Positions 37,400-49,738 of a DNA stretch of 64,000 nucleotides are shown in pieces. The translations under genes and the position numbers were made by a program. The notes under the pieces were generated by a model that did not search any database, was not told the origin of the DNA, and saw only the letters and a program-made list of their open reading frames with translations. Position 1 is the stretch's first letter. The number at the start of each line of letters is the position of its first letter. The DNA comes from Chamaea fasciata (lineage: Eukaryota; Chordata; Aves; Passeriformes; Sylviidae), in assembly GCA_029207755.1 (NCBI GenBank), contig JARCOQ010000004.1, forward strand, positions 36,429,685 to 36,493,684. Direction: 5' to 3'.

Positions 37400-38283
37400 C
37401 TGCAGACAGAAACAGTAGTAGTTGTCATCATTTGAAAAGAAAGAATTTGTTCTGTCAATTCTAAGCTTTTTGTAGATGAAAACTTTATTAACATTTGAAA
37501 TAAATGTACAGAGGGAAAATGTACAACTAGGAAAAAACACTTGATCTAGTGATTCAAATTTAGGAAAGTGTTACAGCTTTAATTGACCTACATTGGGGAA
37601 TTATATACTGAAAACCCTTCCATTGCAAAATGCTTGCTTGACAATTGAAGTATTTAAAAGGTATTTCAAAATTCAATATATGCCTGCTTTAACTAAAGGA
37701 ATCCTTTGTCAGCTCCACTGGTGCCTATGCAGCACACACATGCTCACTTCAAATTTATGGTTAACTACATAAAAGGTCACCACTTCTAATAGAATTTACA
37801 GTATTCACCAAGAGATTCTTGAAGAATACAAAGCCGGAAATAAATTCATAGTAGTTTATCTCCTTACCATGTTCAACAGTGATATATACCATATGCTTTA
37901 TCAATATTAGCCCTGTGTTTCTTCATTAATAATTTTTTACAATCTGTGCATCTAACTTTATGCACATGAACTACTAGCTGCACGTGCCACATCTGCGTGT
38001 ATGTTTTTCCATAAATAGATTTTCAATCCAACACTCTGAAATATATACATTAAATTCCTTCTCCAAATATTAATAATATTAATCATATTATCAGTATTAA
38101 ATAAACCACTAAGTTTAGTTTACAGAGAGATCAAATGATTTTCCACAGATCGGCCATGGCAGACTCAGACTTAAAAATCTCTCATTACACTGTGATCAAT
38201 GACCCTAAGAGGAAAATTCTCTGTTGATGGAAAGAAAGTTGTACCTCCTCATAACTAAAAAATAGCATGCATCTTTATATCTT

Positions 38284-38285
38284 TA

Positions 38286-38319
<34 letters not shown>

Positions 38320-38368
38320 CATATATTTACAGATAGATAGATAGACATATATAGAGAGACATATATAT

Positions 38369-38402
<34 letters not shown>
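38284..38402. repeat. Compound GT/AT/GATA microsatellite
   Basis: (GT)n at about 38286-38306 passes into (AT)n, then a short GATA run, then further (AT)n and (CATA)n. Probably variable in length between individuals. Confidence 0.95.
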
Positions 38403-41400
38403 TTACTCCTTAGGATGTAAGAATATCCACAATGAAGGTCAGCAAATATCCAACTAGCCCAGTGTCCTATTATGGGTGCAAAAATTTTATACTCTGTATT
38501 ATAAAATATGTATAAAGAAGAAAAGTGGAGGCAAAACTCAGTGATGTGAAACAATTTTTGTGATTTAAGACAACACACTACAATTACAGCTTCATAGCCA
38601 GCTCCCCAGACAATGCTGCAAGAATGCTCCCACATCCATGTACAAGAACTTAAGGGACTTTATCCAAGAGTCAAATTCAGGTAAGGGAAGAACTGAAATA
38701 TAAAAGTGTGTGATTTCCTTTCCCAGAGTTAGCTCTACCATCAAAACTGTCCCAATTAGGCATGTTACATGGGCCTGTGCAGAGCATAAACAGCATATGG
38801 TTTGATGTAGCATGCTCATCTAGTAGAGCACTGTGCATGCATGCAAGTCACCTGCACAGATCAAAACATTTGCAGTTTCAGCTATTCCTCCTTGTTTGAA
38901 CCCTGTCCTAGAGCTTTAACAACAGTACTCTGGAGGGGAATGACCTTCAGTTCTGCCTACCGGCTGCTCTGTCCTAGAGGTTTAAATGGAATAAAACTCA
39001 GAAATGCAAAGAAACCATAAAGAGCAAACATGTCCAAAAGCATGAGAAGGAAGCATGACCTGAGAAATGAAGTATTCTTCCCTGCCCAGAATAACAATTT
39101 TAGCAGGAGGAGCCTCACTAAATAAATCTTCTGCAACCTCAGACCTGGCACCACCCAGGCACATGTACTTCTGAGTCCTCTCAGGCAGAAATAGGAATCC
39201 AGGCTCTGCTCTAGCCACTATACATGAAGAAGTCTCCCTTACCAGTCTCTTGGCCTTTTAGGCCAACTGTGCTCCATCTCTCAAAGAAAGGGGATCAGAG
39301 ACAGTTTTTATCACAGGGAAGTGCTGACAGTGTATTGCTGAAACCCATGTAGCTCCTGTATAGTTCAATACACCTCTTACATCCCATTTAGAGGTGTCTG
39401 GGTGATCCACTCTTCACTGACCACTGACCACTCTGAAACAAAGACATTTTCTGTTTGCCGTGCACTTGCATCACATTTTGTTTGTCTCCTAGTTGCCCAT
39501 TGCTATATTCCCTGGGTTCAAAGTCTTTGGGGAGCTGACATGTAAACTGCGTCACTGGAGAAACTGAGTTTTTCAAAAACAAACATTCACATATTTAATG
39601 CAGTTGGTTCCAGTGAACCAGTTTACTGAGCAGCTTCACCAGCTCTACAAAGAAAATGGTAAACTGAGAAAAGAGGAGAAAAACAAGATATTAAGGGGTG
39701 CAGCAAGATGAAACTCTCTTAGATCAGTTTTTCCACATGCAAAACACCCACTTAACTACACCATTAGTTGACTAAAGCCCTATAGATATATGGGTGGGTG
39801 TTTAAATGTAAATCAGATCTGTTGACTCACAGCTGCCTAAGGCCCAGAGCTCACTAAGCCAGTAGGTCTCTAACATTACCATTCCCCAGACACTTAAAGA
39901 TCTTTTTTACGTACATCCAGAAATTTGTTGTCTTGAGAAGATTGAATAGCAGGATGCATATTTCACATTAACATTCAAGTTAGCATGGAGACAATTAGTG
40001 GAACTGGAAATCTCTAAAATTGTTGTAAATGAGTGCACCTCACAGAAATCACTTGCAGGACAATATCCTTTCTAAATTTTCTAGATAATAACACTCCAGA
40101 CTCAGGTGTGGGGTTTTTTTCTTCTATAGAGAGGCAAAATGTTAACTTGTTCAAAAGGCAAAAAAGTCCTTTGAAAATACTTAAAGTATCAGATTAAGCC
40201 CAGTTTTCCATCTCCTCCATTCCATTTTTTAATTCAAAAGCCACTACCAGTGTATGCTCTTTTTCTAGTTTAGCCATGCTATCAATTACATTTAGATTTG
40301 GAGTACTGAATTGTTTGGGAAGAAAAACAGAATTCCATTTTTGTAGCAAAATAAAATGTAATGAAAATGTGCCAATGCCCAAGATGCATAAATAATTCTT
40401 TGAAGTATGAAACATAGCCCATGCTTTCACTCGTCTTGAAATTCAAAAGAAAGCCTTAAAAGAAAAAAACCCAACACACACAACCATTAAGACAATACAG
40501 ATATGATAATACAATTCATTAAAGCAGCAAAACAAGTGTTTTCAGAACTTGGCCACAAATTAAAAGAAGGAAAGTAGATTCTTCATAGTCATATGATATA
40601 TGAAATATTGGCATATTGCCTTACAAAAGCTGTATACTGAAGTAGAGTCTAGTGCTGAACAAAGCAAGGCTATTCAAGAGGTACAGTAGATCGGAACACA
40701 GATTTCAGTTTAACATTGTATTAAGAATACAGTAGAAAAAAAACCCCAATGGATTTTTTTATCCTTTGATTCTGCCTTGTTTCTATTCAAATAGAGTGCA
40801 CATGTGCCACTCTGTTTGGAAGGAATACAGTAGTTATTTGGATCCTTATGTCAAGCATTATACCTGGAGGAAGTATAAGGGAGGGAGAGAGGTAATGCGG
40901 AAGGAGAGAGAGGAGAGAGAAGCTGGGCAAAAAAAAAGAAATAAAGATAAAATGCAATGTTACATTTATTCTAATAGAAGTTCTGTGGCAAAAATCTTAC
41001 ATTGTCCTTAGCATATTCACTTGAAATTATGCCTTCTCATACCTTGTTTGAAATCAAGTAGTATTAATCAAGCAACAGAAGGGCTCCAGGGAAAACAGAA
41101 AGATCTAATGCAAGCAATTAAAAGTGACATGACCTTCTGTAACATCACTTGTCACAGATTATATGCTGCATACTAGTAGATGATCTTGAAAGAAACTGTT
41201 TCTTGGTACTGTCCCTTGAATGTAGTGCAAATACAGATGACATTTAAAAAACCACACATAGGTGGCCTGAAATACAACATGTAAGCTACTTCACAGCCAA
41301 AAGGTAAGGAGATGTTGTTTAAATGTTGCAAAGTAAGACCCTTCCTCTGCAATACATCCCTATTAAAAGCTTATAAATCAGAAGCAGCATGTAAACTAAT

Positions 41401-42754
41401 TCCAATGTGTGCCATTATTCCTGATCCATTCCCACCATCTTGAAGAAATGCAGGTCAAAAATACTGTACAACTCATAATCCATAACAGACTGGAGGAGCA
41501 TTGCTGTGTCAGGGCAGATACCATACACCAGGTCACCAGAAGGAAGCACAACCATAACATTTGTACACCGAGGAAAATGGTAACATCTTGCGGGCCACTA
41601 TGCAGTCTTCTAAGGAAACTGACATTAAATAAAAATTGTATTTATTCTAAAGATCTACTGACTAACAAAGAGAATAGAATTTCTGAGAAAATAATTCATT
41701 TTGACTTCTAACCTCAACACCTGCAAAACAGAGTTGGATTCTAGTTATTTACAGGCATGTTAAATCAAAGCCCTATAGCTGTAGAGGACTTAGAAATACC
41801 CTAGAAATACCTGAATCTAAAGAATCAGTGGAAAAGTGATGCACTGAAACTTAACACACTTCTAATGAAAGGTCCTTTTCTCTTAGCATCAGCCTGCCGT
41901 TTCTCACACAGGGTGTGCAGACCATCATCAGTTGCCTCTGTTCTACATTTTTCAGCTGATGCAAAAGAAACACCAGCGCAGAAGATATTCTGATGTCTTT
42001 ACATGTAAATAATACCTGGTATTTGCTCTGCACTGAGATGTAAAATAAAGAAAAGCAAAAAAAAAGAGCACTAACTCTGCAGATAGCCATGATGAGTGTT
42101 ATGTTAATACTTTAACAATGCCCCTCATTAGAACTTCTCTATATCTGCTTAGATCTTACTGGATGTAGTCATACAAAGCTAGGTGGTTTCCAGTGAAAAC
42201 AAAATACTTTCTATGACACACACATTATGATCTCAAAATATCTACAGACATTTGTACATTCATATGTAAGTATTAAAATTTTAAAAGAAATCAACAGTGA
42301 GGCTGACATTTGGTTCCAAATGGAATGTATTTTAGATGTGCAATTAATGTGGTCAGAATTATACTGCTCAGGATTGTTTGGACTTATATTCATGTTGTCC
42401 TGACATGAAATGTACGGTAAGCTTGTGAGCCATGCAACTCAGTGTATACCTGTAAATGTAATATAAAATAATGCTGTTTGTATGGATAAAGAAGGATGCA
42501 TATAACCACTTGGGCTTTCTCAGATCATTTCCTGGTAGGTAATTTAGAGGAAAGATTGCCCACAAGCTCACTACAGCAGCAGTTATGTGCTCATCTTCAC
42601 AATATGACATCGGCTTCTTTTAAGGAATTGCCAAGGAGAAACTTTACAGGAGATACATCTTCATTAAAATGTCCAACTTTTATACCACATTTTTAAGGAA
42701 AAAAAAATCAAATTAACATATTCTGATTTAGGAGTGCCGTATATCTGGGTCTAA

Positions 42755-42759
42755 CCAGG
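42755..42759. repeat. Candidate target-site duplication, left (CCAGG)
   Basis: Lies directly before the LTR. The right flank (49245-49249) reads CCAGC, one mismatch. Five bases is the duplication size of ERV-L elements. Confidence 0.65.
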
Positions 42760-43434
42760 TGTTGTGGGTTTTGTAAAGAACGTGTTATTCTAATCCATCT
42801 GGGTGGAGCAGAATTGCTTATCTTTGCTCAAATGGGTCAGTGTCACTTAGCAGATGGTAGAGTGCTACTTATCTCTCTTCATTGTTTCACCACTCCCATG
42901 GGAATATCTTCTGCTACTAGACCATTAAGAGCTCACCAATGACATGACACATTATATCTTAATATTATAAGATGCTCCGCACAGGGAGGAGGAGCCAAGC
43001 CATCTTAACCTAGATAAAAAGAAGCCACAGTGCCACTAGGTATGCAGTTTCCCACCAGATCCCTGGAGGAAGACTGGACCTATCTTACCATTACTGAACC
43101 CTTTTTCTTCAACGAGACCATCTCTACTCCAACAGAACCACATCTGCCACTCCAGGAGGGCTTACTTTGGACTGCTTCCAGCACCCTGACCAACAGGGTG
43201 TCAGGTTGTATTTCTGACTCTGTCAGGGTTTTCGAGGATTTCTTGTTTGTTTGTTTGCTTGCTTATTCTTCTGTACTACAACATCTGTATTTTTATATCC
43301 CTAGTAAAGAACTGCTATACCTATTCCCAGAATCTTTGCAAATTTACAATAATTTGAAAAAGGGAAGAGGGACATACATTTCAAAGGAAAGTCCAACCCT
43401 CCCTGGCAAATACCTGTCTATCTAAACCAAGACA
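42760..43434 (+). repeat. 5' LTR of ERV-L-like provirus (675 bp)
   Basis: It starts TGTTGTGGG and ends ACCAAGACA. A TATA-like TAGATAAAAAG is at 43011-43021. No AATAAA was seen; AGTAAA at 43303-43308 may serve as the polyadenylation signal. Position and ends are set by comparison with 48578-49244. Confidence 0.93.
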
Positions 43435-43439
43435 GATTT

Positions 43440-43457
43440 TGGCGTCCCATGTGGGGC
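43440..43457 (+). promoter_or_regulatory. Primer binding site, lysine-tRNA-like
   Basis: TGGCGTCCCATGTGGGGC starts five bases after the LTR. By eye it is closest to a tRNA-Lys(1,2) site with three mismatches, although the L in ERV-L refers to leucine. Other tRNAs are not excluded. Confidence 0.5.
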
Positions 43458-43539
43458 AAAAAGGCATTGAGAGGAAAAAGGAATAGCAGTTCTTTGGTGA
43501 CTTAAGTTCTTGTGTATAGAAGCCTTGTTGGACAGCATC

Positions 43540-45233
43540 ATGCGGTCCAGTTTTCCCTGGTTTGGGTGGCACGTGGTTGTGGCAGTATTTCTGCCATTTG
43601 CAAGCCCTTATCTAAATATGGGCCCCATAATTAAAGCTACTGTGACTGTCATCCAGTTTATTTTGTGGCTTAATAAAGTGAGGAACTCATGAATTTTTAA
43701 TTTCCTCTACAAGGCAGGCACATGGATTCAGGGCTATCATACACTAACTGTGTGTTTTTAGAGTTACGTTAACAATGGTACCTACTGTGAGGAAATGACA
43801 CAGGGGAATTTTTTTCCCAATCCTTTACCCACCTCTTTGGGTCTGCCCCACCAGTTTTTGAAGAATTTAGATCCTCTCTGAATGCTAATGATATCATACA
43901 ATGGCTGGTGCTGCTAATAGGCGCATTCTATTTAGCATTCAGAAATAAGGGAAAATTGACCTGGATAACCACCCTGATACCTACCCCACAGAACAGGGAT
44001 GATACCCCAGAGCCTGACTCTGCCCCACAGCCTGCCTCAGAAAGGACCCACCCGGATTGAGTTGAAGTTCTGGTAAAAGAGATGCATGAGATGGGCCAGA
44101 TGCTGAGGGAGTACATTTCCCCAGCTCATGAAAAACCCTGCCCCTGCCCCGACAAGGCAGAGTCTGATGGTGCAGCAGTGGAACACACAGATGTTACAAC
44201 TGTCCAGGTTCCAGCTAAACCACAAGGGCAGCCACAGCCAGCAGCAGTCGCCCCTGTGGAAACAAGGAAGTGTAAAGTGAAATCATCATATCCTGGTATT
44301 AAAGATAAGAAAGGAGGGTCCTCACAATCCACAGAAGAGCCACAGGTTGAGATCATCACTGAGTCCCTGACGTATGAAAGTCTACGTAATCTGCAAAAAG
44401 ATATTGCACGACGAGGACATGAGGTTTATACAGCCTGGCTACTTCGAGTCTGGGACCTTATGAGTACAGGCGTACAACTGGATAGTGCTGAAGCAAGGAA
44501 TTTGGGACCCTTGACCCAAGACTCAGGTATAAATCAGGTATTTGTAAGGGAGCAAAGGCCCCTTTCCCTTTGGGAACGACTTTCTAATAAGTGTGAGAAA
44601 GAAATTTGTCCACAGAGACAGAATGCAAAAGCACAACAACAGAATGCGCTGGAAGACCCTTGAAGAAGGAATCTAACAGTTGAGAGAAGTGGCAGTATTG
44701 GAAGTACTTTTTTGGGAAGACCAGCCAGCATGATAATGACCCCAACAAGGTTAGATGCACAGGGCACATGTTGTGGAACCTGGCAACTCATGGACCATCT
44801 CAATATGCCACCATTCATTGCAACAATTAATGCTGAGGATAACCGAGAGACAGTGGGTTCTGTTGCCAACAAGCTCAGAAATTATGAAAGTATGATCAGT
44901 GGCCCAATGCAAGCTCATGTCTCTGCAGTGGTGAAGGAACTCAAAGAGAAGATGAGAGAAATGAGAGAAGAGATGAGAAGGAACAGTTCCCATGTAGCAC
45001 CGGTGCGAGTCCCAGGCCCCAGAATCAGAGCCCAACATCCCCCAGCAAGAGAGAGAGGGTACACCCCTCGAGCTGACCTGTGGTTTTATCTGCGGGACCA
45101 TGGGGAGGACATGGGAGCGTGGCATGGGAAACCCACTTCTGTCCTGGCAGCACGGGTACGTGAGCTCAAGAAGAAAAACACTAACAGAGGGAGTTCCACT
45201 AGAATGAAAGCAGCTTCAGCCTCCCATGAGTAA
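43540..45233 (+). pseudogene. gag: gag-like region of ERV-L-like provirus
   Basis: The first frame (ATG 43540 to 43692, 50 codons) encodes two hydrophobic stretches. After a frame change, frame 3 is open from about 43857 with a third hydrophobic stretch (IIQWLVLLIGAFYLAF). It then holds a proline- and acid-rich linker, and from 44330 a region with EIITESLTYESLRNLQKDI that I take as capsid. In-frame TGA stops are at 44058-44060 and 44661-44663, and the frame ends with TAA at 45231-45233. The last part is highly charged with a coiled-coil look (KELKEKMREMREEMRRN). I see no CCHC zinc knuckle. Assignment is by position and family knowledge; individual domain limits are uncertain. Confidence 0.7.
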
Positions 45234-45953
45234 GCTGCCAGGTATTACGGAGGTGGGAATACTGTGTCGGATTCCCTCGGAAGAACCTCTACCATGTATG
45301 TCCAAGAAAGAAATAATAACCAGTGCTAGAGGGGCCCTGCCTCTTGCCAGGAAGAGGCACGGGAAAATCGGGTTTTTTGGACTGTGTGGATTCGATGGCC
45401 TGGCACATCAGAGCCACAAAAATATGAAGCTTTGGTAAATACTGGGTCATTGTGTACTTTAATGCCATCGGGACGTGTAGGGGCAGAACCAATTTCCATT
45501 GCCGGGGTGACAGGAAGATCACAGGAATTGACTCTGGTTGAAGCTGAGGTGAGCCTGACCGGGAAGGAGTGGCAGAAACATCTGATTGTGACTGTCCCAG
45601 AGACTCCGTGTATTCTGGGCATAGACTTCCTCAGGAATGGCTATTATAAAGACCCTAAAGAACTCAGATGGGCTTTTGGGATAGCTGCTGTGGAGAGAGA
45701 GAACATTAAGCAGTTGAACACCTTGCCAGGACTATCAGAGAACCCATCTGCAGTGGGACTCCTGAAGGTAGAAGAGCCACAAGTACCTGTTGCCACCTCG
45801 ACGGTGCACCGTCGGCAGTATCGGACAAATCAAGATGCCGTGATCCCCACCCACAAGATGATCCGTGAGCTGGAGAGCCAAAGGGTGGTCAGCAAAACCC
45901 ACTCACCCTTCAACAGTCCCATCTGGCCTGTGCACAAGTCTGATGGAGAATAG
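45234..45953 (+). pseudogene. pro: protease region and start of reverse transcriptase, ERV-L-like
   Basis: Same frame as gag, with a further TAG near 45327. The active-site segment at 45435-45446 reads Val-Asn-Thr-Gly (ALVNTGSLCTLMP), so the catalytic aspartate of the retropepsin Asp-Thr-Gly triad is asparagine (codon 45438-45440). A beta-rich segment and CILGIDFL follow, as in retropepsins. From about 45780 the frame runs into the reverse transcriptase N-terminus (SPFNSPIWPV) before TAG at 45951-45953. A frameshift occurs just after that stop. Confidence 0.8.
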
Positions 45954-45959
45954 AGATTG

Positions 45960-48518
45960 ACTGTGACTATCATGCATTGAATGAAGAGACTCCACCGCTG
46001 AGCACTGCTGTGCCAAACATGCTGGAACTCCAGTACAAGCTGGAGTCCAAGGCAGTGAGGTGGTATGCCACTACTGACATTGCCAATGCATTTTTCTCCA
46101 TTCCTCTGGCTGCAGAATGCAGGCCTCAATTTGCTTTCACCTGGTGGGGTGTGCAGTACACTTGGAATCGGCTACCCCAGGGGTGGAAACACAGCCCCAC
46201 CATCTGCCATGAGCTGATCCAGGCTGCACTAAAGAAGGGTGAGGCTCCAGAACATCTACAGTATGTAGATGACATTATTGTGTGGGGGAAGACTGCAACT
46301 GAAGTGTTTGAGAAAGGAAAAAAGATCATCCAGATTCTCCTGGAAGCCAATTTCGCCATCAAGAAGAGCAAAGTCAAGGGACCTGCTCGAGAGATCCAGT
46401 TCCTGGTAGTAAAGTGGCAGGATAGACGGCAGCGGATTCCCACCAAGGACATCAACAAGATCACAGCAATGTCTCCACCGACCAGCAAGAAGGAAACACA
46501 AGCTTTACTAGATGCCATAGGTTTTTGGAGAATGCACATTCCTGAGTACAGTCAGATCATGAGCCCTCTCTACCTGGTTACCCGCAAGAAGAATGATTTC
46601 CACTGAGGCCCTGAACAACAACAAGCTTTTGTTCAGATCAAGCAAGAGATTGCTCACGCAGTAGCCCTTGGCCCAGTCAGGACGGGACCAGACGTGAAGA
46701 ATGCGCTTTACTCTGCAGCCGGGAACAACGGTTTGTCCTAGAGCCTTTGGCAGAAGGTGCCTAGGGAGACCCGAGGCCGACCACTGGGATTCTGGAGCAG
46801 AAGTTACAGAGGGTCCGAAGCCAATTACACTCCCACAGAGAAAGAAATATTGGCTGCCTATAAAGGAGCTCAAGCTGCCTCAGGAGTAATTAGCATGGAA
46901 GCAGAAGTCCTCCTGGCACCCCGACTACCAGTGCTGAGGTGGATGTTTAAAGGAAAGGTTCCCTCTACCCACCATGCCACCGATACCACATGGAGCAAAG
47001 GGATTGCCCTTATCACACAGCGCGCCCGCATTGGAAACCCAAATCGCCCTGGAATTTTGGAAGTAATTACCAACTAGCCAGAAGGTGAAAGCTTTGGTCT
47101 CACAGATGAAGAAGAGCAGGAAGAAGTGACAAGGGCTGAAGAAGCTCCTCCATAAAACCAACTGTCAGCAGAAGAAACACGCTACGCTCTTTTCGCTGAC
47201 AGTTCCTGTTGCATCGTAAGAATGAACCACAAGTGGAAAGCAGCCGTATGGAGCCCCACACAACAGGTTGTACAAGCCACTGAAGAAGGCAGATTGAGTC
47301 GACTTGCTAAACTCAAAGCCATTCAATTGGCCTTGGACACAGCTGAAAGAGAAAAGTGACCAAAGCTCTACCTCTACACTAATTCGTGGATGGTAGCCAA
47401 TGCTCTGTGGGGCTGGCTGGAAAGGTGGAAAAAGGCCAACTGGCAGCGTAGGAGAAAACCAATTTGGGCTGCTGATGAATGGAAGGGCATTGCCACTCAA
47501 GTAGAGAAGCTGCCTGTGAAAGTCCGCCATGTAGATGCCCATGTCCCCAAGAGTCGGGCTAAAGAGGAGCACTGATAAAACAAGCAAGTAGATCAGGCTG
47601 CAAAGATAGAGGTGTCAAAGATAGATTTAGATTGACAACACAAGAAAGAGTTGTTCCTAGCTCGATGGGCACATGATGCCTCAAGTCGTCAGGGCAGAAA
47701 TGCCACCTATAAGTAGGCACGAGACCAAAAGGTGGATTTAACCATGGATAGTGTTTCTCAGGTCATCCATGACTGTGAGACGTGTGCTGCAATCAAGCAA
47801 GCCAAGCGGGTGAAACCCTTATGGTATGATGGGCAGTGGTCCAAATACAAGTATGAGCAAGGCTAGCAAATAAACTATATCACCCTTCCCGAAACCCATC
47901 AGGGCAAGTGCTATGTGCTAACTAACCATGGTGGAAGCCACCACTGGATGGTCGAAGACCTACCCTGTGACTCACCCTACTGCCCAGAACACCATTCTAG
48001 GCCTGGAAAAACAAGCCCTGTGGAGACATGGCACCTCTGAGAGAATCAAGTGGGACAATGGGACCCATTTCAAGAACAGCCTTATCAACACCTGGGCTAG
48101 AGAACATGGCATTGAATGGGTATATCACATTCCTTATCATGCACTGGCCGCCGGGAAAGTTGAACGGTGCAATGGATTACTAAAGACTGCCCTGAAAGCA
48201 CTTGGTGGGGGAACTTTCAAAAATTGGGAAATAAACTTAGCAAAAGCCACATGGATGGTCAACACTCGAGAATCCGTCAATCAAGCTGGTCCTGCCCAGT
48301 CTGAACCCTTGCACACAGTGGATAGAAATAAAGTCCCTGTGGTACACATGAAAGGTATTTTAGGAAAGACCGTTTGAATTAACCCTACCTCAGGCAAAGG
48401 TGAACCCATTTGTGGGATTGTTTTTGCTCAATGACCTAGTTACACTTCGTGGGTGATGAAAAAAAATGGAGAAATCAGTTGTGTACCACAAGGAAACCTA
48501 ATCCTAAGTGAGAATTGA
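45960..48518 (+). pseudogene. pol: pol remnant: reverse transcriptase, RNase H, integrase, ERV-L-like
   Basis: Frame 2 holds reverse transcriptase with TTDIANAFFSIPL and YVDD at 46262-46273. Stops in this frame are TGA 46604, TAG 46739, TAG 47075, TAA 47153, TGA 47357, TGA and TAA 47573-47578, TGA 47633, TAG 47714 and TAG 47864. RNase H keeps its first Asp (FADSSC) but has Lys at the position of the catalytic Glu (47309-47311) and Asn at the next Asp (47381-47383, YTNSW). Integrase keeps CETC of its zinc domain near 47768. The first catalytic Asp is Asn (47873-47875). After a frameshift near 47925, Asp (48054) and Glu (48162) remain with 35 residues between them. The end of the domain has TGA at 48375, 48432 and 48516. 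It cannot be functional. Confidence 0.92.
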
Positions 48519-48562
48519 GTGTAAAGGTTCATTGTGTTAGGTATAATGCAGATGGTAATAGA

Positions 48563-48577
48563 ATAAGAGGTGGATAA
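48563..48577 (+). promoter_or_regulatory. Degenerate polypurine tract
   Basis: ATAAGAGGTGGATAA directly before the 3' LTR is purine-rich and occupies the polypurine tract position, but it is interrupted by three T. Confidence 0.55.
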
Positions 48578-49244
48578 TGTCATAGGTTTTGTAAAGAACG
48601 TGTTATTCTATTCCACCTGGGTGGAGCAGAATTGCTTATCTTTGCCCAAATGGGTCAGCGTCGCTTATCAGATGGTAGAGTGCTACTTATCTCCATTGTT
48701 TCACCACTCCCATGGGAATATCTTTTCTTAATAGACCATTAAGAGTTCACCAATGACATGACACATTACATTGGACTATTGTAAGATGCTCCGCACAGGG
48801 AGGAGGAGCCAAGCCATCTTAACCTAGATAAAAAGAAGCCACAGTGCCACTAGGTATCCAGTTTTCCACCAGATCCCTGGAGGAAGACCAGATCCATCTC
48901 ACTATTACTGGACCCTTTTTCTTTAACGGGACCATCTCTACTCCAACAGAACCACATCTGCCACTCCAGGAGGGCCTACTTTGGACTGCTTCCAACACCC
49001 TGACCAACAGGGTGTCAGGTTGTATTTCTGACTCTGTCAAGGTTTTCGAGGATTTCTTGTTTGTTTGCTTGCTTATTCTTCTGTACTACAACATCTGTAT
49101 TTTTATATCCCTAGTAAAGAACTGCTATACCTATTCCCAGAATCTTTGCAAATTTACAATAATTTGAAAAAGGGAAGAGGGACATACATTTCAAAGGAGA
49201 GTCCAACCCTCCCCGGCAAATACCTGTCTATCTAAACCAAGACA
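48578..49244 (+). repeat. 3' LTR of ERV-L-like provirus (667 bp)
   Basis: It starts TGTCATAGG and ends ACCAAGACA. It is collinear with 42760-43434 apart from two 4-bp deletions (one in the ATCTC(TCTT)CATT region, one in a TTTG run). Most substitutions lie in the first two thirds. Confidence 0.93.
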
Positions 49245-49249
49245 CCAGC
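49245..49249. repeat. Candidate target-site duplication, right (CCAGC)
   Basis: Matches CCAGG at 42755-42759 in four of five bases. Confidence 0.65.
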
Positions 49250-49738
49250 TTTATATCTTGGGGTTTTGATCTTGGGGTATTCATCTGTAGTAATCATCAG
49301 AATGAGTGAACTACTGGATGTAATAATTAGTGTGATAAGCTTCTCAGTAATATTGAATATATTGCAGAAGACAGGAGAATAAAAACAAAAGTATTAGTAC
49401 TTTTCTACTAAATTACTTTCTGGCACTCAAAATATGTCTTCTAACAGAATGCATTTTGTTAGCTTATTCTGGGAAGTGCACATAATGTAATTTAGTCTGA
49501 TTCTTAATAGGAAATAAGACTAATAGGGCTATCAGAGGCCTGCTGCTGATTATACAGAGTTCTGTAATGTCAACAACAAAATTTTTATTTACAGTATAAT
49601 ACATTTCTTGGGAACATGTATTGGCAGTAAATACAGTTGATTATGCAAGAACATGCAATGTTTTTGCTGTTGTCCGCTTTCTATGACCTCAATATTCAAT
49701 CACCAATGTAGTTAAGAGTAAGTAATTTTTAACATTAC

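Larger units (their letters stand above)
42760..49244 (+). mobile_element. ERV-L-like (class III) endogenous provirus, 6.5 kb, env-less, damaged
   Basis: Paired LTRs (42760-43434 and 48578-49244) enclose a primer binding site, gag, protease, reverse transcriptase, RNase H and integrase. Only about 60 bp separate the end of integrase from the 3' LTR, so there is no env. Five-base flanks (CCAGG/CCAGC) and lack of env fit ERV-L elements. The pol wording is that of a widespread avian ERV-L-type family. My hand count gives about 36 substitutions between LTRs (about 5 percent), plus two 4-bp indels that explain the 8-bp length difference. The coding region has many stops and several frameshifts. 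It lies antisense in the MCTP1 intron, and a solo LTR of the same family is at 4419-5115. Confidence 0.93.
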
